Positions 58,359 to 64,000 of a DNA stretch of 64,000 bases are shown here, in pieces (the stretch's first letter is position 1; each line of letters begins with the position of its first letter). Source of the stretch: Pseudomonas fluorescens (GTDB taxonomy: Bacteria > Pseudomonadota > Gammaproteobacteria > Pseudomonadales > Pseudomonadaceae). The position numbers were made by a program, and so were the translations under genes. The stretch spans positions 214,786 to 278,785 of the forward strand of contig NZ_CABVIR010000009.1 in assembly GCF_902498065.1 (NCBI RefSeq), read 5' to 3'. A model generated the notes under the pieces. The model made no database searches. It was not told where the DNA came from and worked only from the letters and a program-made list of their open reading frames with translations.

Positions 58359-58940
58359 TCAGCGCTGCAACAGAATGCGTCCGCGACTCAAATCAGCGAG
58401 CTGCGTTTGCAGGGTGTCGATCTGCGCTTCGCCCATCGCCAGTTTCAGCTCCACGCCATTGGCGGTAAATGTTTCTTCTACAATCAGTCCGCCCAGTTCG
58501 GCCACTCGCAGCTTCAGCAGCGTCAGTTCGCCAAACCCACAGGCGCAACTCAGTGGCACACGGCTGATCAGCTCGACTTTCGGTGCCGCTTGCAGGCACT
58601 TGTTCGCACCGCCGCCATACGCTCGGGCGAGGCCGCCGGTGCCGAGTTGAATGCCGCCATACCAACGGATCACCAGCACCGCGACCTGGTCGCAATCCTG
58701 TGCGTCGATCGCCGCCAGAATCGGTCGCCCGGCGGTGCCCCCAGGCTCCCCGTCATCGGTGCTGCGGTATTGGGCACCGAGTTTCCACGCCCAACAATTG
58801 TGCGTGGCGTTCAGGTCGCTGTGCTGCTCGATGAATGCCTGGGCTTCATCAGGGCTGCTGATCGGTGCGGCCAAAGTGATAAAGCGGCTTTTGCGAATTT
58901 CTTCGCGGTATTCGCAAAAGCCGCTGAGGGTAAATGGCAT
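58359..58940 (-). CDS. yigZ: YigZ/IMPACT-family protein (UPF0029)
   Basis: 193 aa. The N-terminal domain is the UPF0029/IMPACT fold with ATHNCWAWKLG, STDDGEPGGTAGRPIL and VLVIRWYGGIQLGTGGLARAY (residues about 80-105), followed by a C-terminal DUF1949-like ferredoxin domain. The role in bacteria is uncertain, with a link to translation suggested for eukaryotic IMPACT. It ends leftward in the DnaA-box region. Confidence 0.92.
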   Translation of the reverse strand: MPFTLSGFCEYREEIRKSRFITLAAPISSPDEAQAFIEQHSDLNATHNCWAWKLGAQYRSTDDGEPGGTAGRPILAAIDAQDCDQVAVLVIRWYGGIQLGTGGLARAYGGGANKCLQAAPKVELISRVPLSCACGFGELTLLKLRVAELGGLIVEETFTANGVELKLAMGEAQIDTLQTQLADLSRGRILLQR

Positions 58941-58947
58941 AAGAGTC

Positions 58948-59598
58948 TTAAATGGTTGGAGTCAGGCCGCAGCCTTTGAGAATGATGCGGATCAGGTTGT
59001 CGCCGGCGTCTTCCATGTCTTGCTTGGTCAATTTGGTGCGGCCGCTGACCCGGCAAATCTGCGTGGCAAAGTCCGCGTAATGCTGGGTGCTGCCCCACAA
59101 CAGAAAGATCAGATTGACCGGGTCGACCGGGTCCATTTTGCCAGCGTCGATCCACGCTTGAAACACAGCCGCCCGGCCCTGGAACCAGGCGCGATAGTCC
59201 TGGTTGAAATATTCGGTCAGGCACTCACCGCCGCTGATCACTTCCATGGCGAAGACTCGCGAGGCTTGCGGCTGGCGGCGGGAGAATTCCATTTTGGCGC
59301 GAATGTACCGCGTCAGCGCTTCGGCCGGATCATCCTCGGCGGTGAGGGTGTTGAAGGTGCTGTCCCACAACTGCAGGATGTTGCTCAACACCGCCACATA
59401 CAACCCGAGCTTGTTGGTGAAGTAGTAATGCAGGTTCGCCTTGGGCAACCCGGCATTCAGGGCGATGGTGTTCATGCTGGTGCCTTTGAATCCGTGACGG
59501 GCGAACTCGTCTTCGGCGGCTTTGATGATGGTCTCTTCGTTCTTCTGACGAATGCGGCTGGCAGGTTTGCCGCCGTGAGCGGGGACTTCAAAGGTCAT
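58948..59598 (-). CDS. TetR-family regulator, RutR-like
   Basis: 216 aa from ATG 59598. N-terminal HTH with DEFARHGFKGTSMNTIALNA and GLPKANLHYYFTNKLGLYVA. The C-terminal domain is RutR/YcdC-like, with YIRAKMEFSRRQPQASRVFA and the marker FLLWGSTQHYADFATQ. RutR senses uracil or thymine in enterobacteria; here no rut operon is seen, so target and ligand are open. It is seven nt before yigZ and in the same direction. Confidence 0.87.
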   Translation of the reverse strand: MTFEVPAHGGKPASRIRQKNEETIIKAAEDEFARHGFKGTSMNTIALNAGLPKANLHYYFTNKLGLYVAVLSNILQLWDSTFNTLTAEDDPAEALTRYIRAKMEFSRRQPQASRVFAMEVISGGECLTEYFNQDYRAWFQGRAAVFQAWIDAGKMDPVDPVNLIFLLWGSTQHYADFATQICRVSGRTKLTKQDMEDAGDNLIRIILKGCGLTPTI

Positions 59599-59695
59599 AG
59601 GCACTTCCAAACAGGTGGGTGGGTGCAACCAATGCGTTGATAGCGCACCCATGGGGATCCGACAAGTCCTGATGCAATAAAAGCGCCGCGACTTT

Positions 59696-60616
59696 TTAGC
59701 GTGTGGCGGCCAGGCTCTCCAAAAAACTTTCCAGTACCAAATGCGGGCGACGTCCCTTGCGTGTAACCGATGCGAGGCTCAGGTCATAGAAGCGTGCGTT
59801 GGGTTTCAGTGCGCGCAAACGACCCTGTTGAACCCAGAGGCTCGCGTAGTGATCCGGCAGGTAACCGATGTAGCGCCCGGTCAGGATCAGAAACGCCATG
59901 CCTTCGCGGTCCGATGCACTGGCGGTGCAATTGAGTGCCTGATAATGCGCCTGAATCTCGGCTGGCAAGCGGAAGGTCGGGGCGATGGCGTCCTGACTGT
60001 TGAGGCGCTCGTCGTCCAGTTGTTTGTCGTCGACGTAGAACAAGGGATGCCCGACCGCGCAATACAACAGCGAACGTTCGCTGTAGAGCGGTTGATATTC
60101 CAACCCCGATAGCGCACTTGCCTGCGGCACCACGCCGACATGCAGACGGCCGTCGAGTACGCCTTGCTCGACTTCATTTGGCGCGATCATGCGGATCTGA
60201 ATCTGCACATCCGGTCCGCGCTCCTTCAATTGCGCCAGCGCATGAGTGATACGCATGTGGGGCAGGGTGACGAGGTTGTCGGTCAGGCCAATGGTCAACT
60301 CGCCGCGCAAGTGTTGATGCAGACCGTTGACCTCGGTGCGGAAACTTTCCAGCGCACTCAATAGCTGCAATGCCGATTGATACACCTCGCGGCCTTCTTC
60401 GGTCAGGGAAAACCCGGCGCGACCGCGCTGGCACAGACGCAGGCCGAGGCGCTGTTCCAGGTCGCTCATTTGCTGACTGATCGCCGAGCGGCCAATCCCG
60501 AGCACCGATTCCGCCGCAGAGAAACCGCCGCATTCCACCACGCTGCGAAAAATCCGTAGCAGGCGGATATCAAAGTCGCTGACTTGTGCCAGCGGATCGG
60601 GGCGACGAGTGCTCAT
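59696..60616 (-). CDS. bauR: LysR-family regulator of beta-alanine use (BauR)
   Basis: 306 aa. HTH FRSVVECGGFSAAESVLGIG and QQMSDLEQRLGLRLCQRG; C-terminal effector domain with LTIGLTDNLVTLPHM. Divergent from bauA across 139 nt, the layout of P. aeruginosa PA0133/PA0132, where BauR activates bauABCD with beta-alanine as inducer. The call rests on position and general LysR features. Confidence 0.85.
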   Translation of the reverse strand: MSTRRPDPLAQVSDFDIRLLRIFRSVVECGGFSAAESVLGIGRSAISQQMSDLEQRLGLRLCQRGRAGFSLTEEGREVYQSALQLLSALESFRTEVNGLHQHLRGELTIGLTDNLVTLPHMRITHALAQLKERGPDVQIQIRMIAPNEVEQGVLDGRLHVGVVPQASALSGLEYQPLYSERSLLYCAVGHPLFYVDDKQLDDERLNSQDAIAPTFRLPAEIQAHYQALNCTASASDREGMAFLILTGRYIGYLPDHYASLWVQQGRLRALKPNARFYDLSLASVTRKGRRPHLVLESFLESLAATR

Positions 60617-60755
60617 GCTCTAATTACTCAAAGTTTAGTGGCGGTCTGACTGAACATTAGAAAAGTTGGATTTCACAGACTTTATCCCCGTGGCAATTTA
60701 GCTGCAAGAACGCTTTTCATCTCCACGCCGCTTATTGCCTTGCGAGGTTTTGCCC
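60617..60755. promoter_or_regulatory. bauR-bauA divergent control region
   Basis: 139 nt. CTAAT (60620-60624) and ATTAG (60656-60660) form a spaced inverted repeat, and T-N11-A pairs typical of LysR sites occur around it. GAGG lies before the bauA ATG. Assigning the exact BauR site is not possible by eye. Confidence 0.45.
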
Positions 60756-62105
60756 ATGAACTTGCCTGAAAACGCCCCGACTTCCCTGGCCAGCCAGCTC
60801 AAGCTCGATGCTCACTGGATGCCCTACACCGCCAACCGGAATTTCCAGCGCGATCCGCGACTGATCGTGGCGGCTGAAGGCAGTTGGCTGACGGACGACA
60901 AGGGCCGCAAGGTCTACGATTCGCTGTCCGGTCTGTGGACCTGTGGCGCCGGGCACACCCGCAAGGAAATCCAGGAAGCGGTAGCCAAGCAATTGGGCAC
61001 CCTCGATTACTCGCCGGGCTTCCAGTACGGTCATCCGTTGTCGTTCCAGCTGGCCGAGAAAATCACTGACCTGACGCCGGGCAATCTGAATCACGTGTTC
61101 TTCACTGATTCGGGTTCCGAGTGTGCGGATACCGCGGTGAAGATGGTTCGCGCTTACTGGCGCCTGAAAGGCCAGGCAACCAAAACCAAAATGATCGGCC
61201 GTGCCCGTGGTTACCACGGCGTGAACATCGCCGGCACCAGCCTCGGCGGCGTCAACGGCAACCGCAAAATGTTCGGTCAGGCGATGATGGACGTGGATCA
61301 CCTGCCGCACACCTTGCTGGCGAGCAATGCTTACTCGCGCGGTATGCCGAAAGAGGGCGGTATCGCGCTGGCCGATGAGCTGCTCAAGTTGATCGAACTG
61401 CATGACGCGTCGAACATCGCCGCCGTATTCGTCGAGCCAATGGCCGGTTCCGCTGGCGTGCTGGTTCCGCCTGAGGGCTACCTCAAGCGTCTGCGCGAAA
61501 TCTGCGATCAGCACAACATCCTGCTGGTGTTCGACGAAGTGATCACCGGTTTCGGCCGTACCGGCTCGATGTTCGGCGCAGACAGCTTCGGCGTGACCCC
61601 TGACCTGATGTGCATCGCCAAGCAAGTCACCAACGGCGCGATCCCGATGGGCGCGGTGATTGCCAGCTCCGAGATCTACCAGACCTTCATGAACCAGGCG
61701 ACGCCCGAGTACGCCGTGGAATTCCCGCACGGTTACACCTACTCCGCGCACCCGGTCGCTTGCGCTGCAGGCCTGGCCGCCCTCGACCTGCTGCAAAAGG
61801 AAAACCTGGTGCAGAGCGTGGCCGAGGTCGCACCGCATTTCGAAAATGCGCTGCACGGCCTGAAGGGCTCGAAAAACATCATCGACATTCGTAACTACGG
61901 TCTGGCCGGTGCGATTCAGATCGCGCCTCGTGACGGCGACGCCATTGTGCGTCCGTTCGAAGCGGGCATGGCCTTGTGGAAAGCCGGGTTCTACGTGCGC
62001 TTCGGCGGCGACACCCTGCAGTTCGGCCCAACCTTCAACAGCAAGCCGCAAGACCTTGATCGTCTGTTCGACGCGGTCGGCGAAGTGCTGAACAAAATCG
62101 ACTGA
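60756..62105 (+). CDS. bauA: Beta-alanine:pyruvate aminotransferase (BauA)
   Basis: 449 aa class III PLP aminotransferase. PLP contacts: FTDSGSECADTAVKMVRAY, IGRARGYHGVNIAGTSLGG, Asp in LLVFDEVITGFGRTG, and Lys in CIAKQVTNGAIPMGAV. The length and the start LASQLKLDAHWMPYTANRNF match the well-studied omega-amino-acid:pyruvate transaminase of Pseudomonas (PA0132). It converts beta-alanine and pyruvate to malonate semialdehyde and alanine. Followed by mmsA after 65 nt containing a small hairpin (AGGCGC/GCGCCT, 62124-62145). Confidence 0.94.
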   Translation: MNLPENAPTSLASQLKLDAHWMPYTANRNFQRDPRLIVAAEGSWLTDDKGRKVYDSLSGLWTCGAGHTRKEIQEAVAKQLGTLDYSPGFQYGHPLSFQLAEKITDLTPGNLNHVFFTDSGSECADTAVKMVRAYWRLKGQATKTKMIGRARGYHGVNIAGTSLGGVNGNRKMFGQAMMDVDHLPHTLLASNAYSRGMPKEGGIALADELLKLIELHDASNIAAVFVEPMAGSAGVLVPPEGYLKRLREICDQHNILLVFDEVITGFGRTGSMFGADSFGVTPDLMCIAKQVTNGAIPMGAVIASSEIYQTFMNQATPEYAVEFPHGYTYSAHPVACAAGLAALDLLQKENLVQSVAEVAPHFENALHGLKGSKNIIDIRNYGLAGAIQIAPRDGDAIVRPFEAGMALWKAGFYVRFGGDTLQFGPTFNSKPQDLDRLFDAVGEVLNKID

Positions 62106-62170
62106 TTTTTCCCTTCTATATAGAGGCGCTCTTTGACGGGCGCCTGCGGACAACTTTTCAGGAGCCCTGC

Positions 62171-63664
62171 ATGAGCCTTATCCCGCATTTGATCAACGGC
62201 GAACTGGTGACCGAAGACGGTCGCACCGCCGACGTGTTCAACCCGTCTACCGGCCAGGCGATCCACAAGCTGCCATTGGCCAGCCGCGAAACCATCCAGA
62301 AAGCCATCGACTCGGCCAAGGCTGCATTCCCGGCCTGGCGCAATACTCCGCCGGCCAAACGTGCGCAGGTGATGTTCCGCTTCAAGCAACTGCTGGAACA
62401 GAACGAAGCACGTATCGCCCAACTGATCAGCGAAGAGCACGGCAAGACCCTGGAAGATGCTGCCGGTGAACTGAAGCGCGGTATCGAGAACGTCGAGTTC
62501 GCGTGTGCGGCGCCGGAAATTCTCAAGGGTGAATACAGCCGTAACGTTGGCCCGAACATTGATGCCTGGTCAGACTTCCAGCCGTTGGGCGTAGTTGCCG
62601 GTATTACTCCGTTCAACTTTCCGGCGATGGTGCCGCTGTGGATGTATCCACTGGCGATCGTCTGCGGTAACTGCTTCATCCTCAAACCCTCCGAGCGTGA
62701 TCCAAGTTCGACGCTGTTGATCGCTCAGTTGTTGCTGGAAGCCGGTCTGCCGAAAGGCGTGTTGAGCGTTGTGCATGGTGACAAGGCTGCCGTAGATGCG
62801 CTGATCGAAGCGCCGGAAGTCAAAGCGTTGAGCTTTGTCGGTTCGACGCCGATTGCCGAATACATCTACGCCGAAGGCACCAAGCGCGGCAAACGCGTTC
62901 AGGCACTGGGCGGCGCGAAGAACCACGCGGTGCTGATGCCGGATGCAGACCTGGATAACGCCGTCAGCGCACTGATGGGCGCGGCTTACGGTTCTTGCGG
63001 TGAGCGTTGCATGGCGATCTCTGTGGCCGTGTGTGTCGGTGATCAAGTGGCCGATGCGTTGGTGGCCAAACTGACGCCGCAGATCAAGGCATTGAAAATT
63101 GGCGCAGGTACCACTTGTGGCTTGGACATGGGGCCATTGGTCACCGGTCAGGCTCGAGACAAAGTCAGTGGCTATGTAGAAGACGGCGTTGCGTCGGGTG
63201 CAACCTTGGTGGTGGATGGTCGTGGTCTGAGCGTCGCCGGTCATGAGGAAGGGTTCTTCCTGGGTGGTTGCCTGTTCGATAACGTCACCCCGCAAATGCG
63301 CATCTATAAAGAAGAGATCTTTGGGCCGGTGCTGTGTGTCGTCCGGGTCAACAGTCTTGAAGAGGCGATGCAGCTGATCAACGATCACGAGTATGGCAAC
63401 GGCACCTGCATCTTTACCCGTGATGGCGAAGCGGCGCGGTTGTTCTGCGATGAGATCGAAGTCGGCATGGTCGGCGTCAACGTGCCGTTGCCGGTGCCGG
63501 TGGCTTACCACAGCTTTGGTGGCTGGAAGCGTTCACTGTTCGGTGACCTGCATGCGTATGGCCCGGATGGCGTGCGCTTCTATACCCGTCGCAAGGCCAT
63601 TACCCAGCGCTGGCCGCAGCGGGCGAGCCATGAAGCGTCGCAATTTGCGTTCCCTAGCTTGTAA
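62171..63664 (+). CDS. mmsA: CoA-acylating (methyl)malonate-semialdehyde dehydrogenase
   Basis: 497 aa aldehyde dehydrogenase. NAD site GVVAGITPFNFPAMVPLWMY, FVGSTPIAEYI, catalytic Cys in GSCGERCMAISVAV, and C-terminal PVPVAYHSFGGWKRSLFGD. The length and the RCMA signature place it in the MMSDH/BauC family, which oxidises malonate or methylmalonate semialdehyde to acetyl- or propionyl-CoA. With bauA it completes beta-alanine degradation. CAGGAG lies before the ATG. It ends at a terminator. bauB, which separates bauA and bauC in P. aeruginosa as I recall it, is absent here. Confidence 0.93.
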   Translation: MSLIPHLINGELVTEDGRTADVFNPSTGQAIHKLPLASRETIQKAIDSAKAAFPAWRNTPPAKRAQVMFRFKQLLEQNEARIAQLISEEHGKTLEDAAGELKRGIENVEFACAAPEILKGEYSRNVGPNIDAWSDFQPLGVVAGITPFNFPAMVPLWMYPLAIVCGNCFILKPSERDPSSTLLIAQLLLEAGLPKGVLSVVHGDKAAVDALIEAPEVKALSFVGSTPIAEYIYAEGTKRGKRVQALGGAKNHAVLMPDADLDNAVSALMGAAYGSCGERCMAISVAVCVGDQVADALVAKLTPQIKALKIGAGTTCGLDMGPLVTGQARDKVSGYVEDGVASGATLVVDGRGLSVAGHEEGFFLGGCLFDNVTPQMRIYKEEIFGPVLCVVRVNSLEEAMQLINDHEYGNGTCIFTRDGEAARLFCDEIEVGMVGVNVPLPVPVAYHSFGGWKRSLFGDLHAYGPDGVRFYTRRKAITQRWPQRASHEASQFAFPSL

Positions 63665-63675
63665 GTAGAAGGGAA

Positions 63676-63710
63676 GAAGGCCGAGCCCCTTGGGCTCGGC
63701 CTTCGTGTTT
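63676..63710 (+). terminator. Terminator of the bau operon
   Basis: GAAGGCCGAGCCC (63676-63688), CTT loop, GGGCTCGGCCTTC (63692-63704): a perfect 13-bp stem followed by GTGTTT, 11 nt after the mmsA stop. Confidence 0.88.
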
Positions 63711-63753
63711 CTGGGCTTTTTTGACCTATATGACAGAAATGTGAAATTAGGTG

Positions 63754-63781
63754 TTGACGGCAGATTCTGGAAGTCTATAAT
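63754..63781 (+). promoter_or_regulatory. Strong sigma-70 promoter (upstream of tandem pair)
   Basis: TTGACG (63754-63759), 16-nt spacer, TATAAT (63776-63781). Consensus quality and tandem arrangement match the leader promoters of Pseudomonas rRNA operons. Confidence 0.8.
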
Positions 63782-63956
63782 TCGCCCCACTTCCGGCGCA
63801 GTCGAAACGGAAAACTCCTTGGTAAACAAAGAGTTACGCAGTTTTCGACAGCGAGTTGCTTCAGATCATCGAAGCCCAGAAGGAGTTGGTTGAGCAGTGT
63901 GTTGTCGCTCAATTGACGGTTCGATCTTCTCGGTCGAAAGCGGAGAAAAAGAGGTG

Positions 63957-63984
63957 TTGACAGCAGCGAGTAACGCTGTAGAAT
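63957..63984 (+). promoter_or_regulatory. Strong sigma-70 promoter, probable rRNA operon promoter
   Basis: TTGACA (63957-63962), 16-nt spacer, TAGAAT (63979-63984), then a GC-rich CGCCTCCCGC discriminator at the expected start. This block resembles the sequence before 16S rRNA genes in Pseudomonas as I recall it; the RNA gene itself would start beyond the window. The 170 nt between the two promoters hold no gene. Confidence 0.78.
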
Positions 63985-64000
63985 TCGCCTCCCGCTAACG

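Noticed and set aside
60732..62153. 473-codon open frame antisense to bauA
   Set aside because: Shadow of a high-GC gene; composition rich in Arg, His and Gln, no motif, whereas bauA is unmistakable.

Overview
The window is GC-rich chromosomal DNA of a Pseudomonas, most likely of the P. fluorescens group. The evidence is the tad/rcp/ppr pilus locus in Pseudomonas arrangement, a beta-alanine (bau) operon, a purine-degradation neighbourhood resembling P. aeruginosa PA0136-PA0148, a cueR / MFS / RIO-kinase / thiolase neighbourhood resembling PA4778-PA4787, and many REP/REPIN inverted repeats with the core GTGGGAGCGGGCTTGCCCGCGA and variants. It ends just inside the promoter region of what looks like an rRNA operon. 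I see no phage, insertion sequence, tRNA or CRISPR array.

Layout. 1-3.1 kb: a small type VI secretion module made of a short VgrG without a needle, a DUF4123 adaptor and a lipoprotein alpha/beta hydrolase. 3.1-7.3 kb: a MATE exporter, a small membrane protein, a MazG-like pyrophosphohydrolase translationally coupled to the tRNA methyltransferase CmoM, and two tandem DUF4136 lipoproteins. 7.4-22.2 kb: the complete Flp/Tad pilus locus. It holds a TadG-like protein, the sensor kinase PprA, pseudopilin TadF, prepilin peptidase FppA, response regulator PprB, a tightly overlapping leftward operon (rcpC-rcpA-tadZ-tadA-tadB-tadC-tadD-DUF3613) and the divergent flp pilin gene. 22.2-26.0 kb: a stand-alone receiver protein and a two-gene unit of a glycine/valine-rich lipoprotein without aromatic residues in its mature part plus a TpsB-type outer-membrane transporter. 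This is the least conventional part of the window.

26.4-31.1 kb: an acyl-chain cluster (MaoC hydratase, FabG-like reductase, divergent thiolase) and an AraC regulator. 31.2-39.6 kb: a dCACHE chemoreceptor with a sigma-28-like promoter, a RIO-type kinase, an MFS transporter and a copper regulon (cueR-copA, copZ) with two CueR operators. 39.7-46.2 kb: efflux and redox genes with LysR and ArsR-type regulators, an overlooked 56-codon gene and a structured untranslated leader. 46.3-57.8 kb: a purine salvage and degradation region with adenine deaminase, a 2-oxoglutarate dioxygenase, a BMP-family binding protein, 8-oxoguanine deaminase and a BMP-type ABC transporter. A Ca2+/H+ antiporter and a MerR-SDR unit with a MerR-type 19-bp-spacer promoter are interspersed. 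57.8-58.4 kb: an intergenic region with three perfect DnaA-box consensus sequences. 58.4-63.7 kb: YigZ, a RutR-like regulator, and bauR divergent from bauA and mmsA/bauC. 63.7-64 kb: a terminator followed by two strong tandem sigma-70 promoters that lead out of the window.

The main functional themes are surface attachment (Flp pilus plus secreted lipoprotein under PprA/PprB), copper homeostasis, and scavenging of purines and beta-alanine. Assignments come from reading motifs by eye; no database search was run. P. aeruginosa locus tags are recalled from general knowledge.
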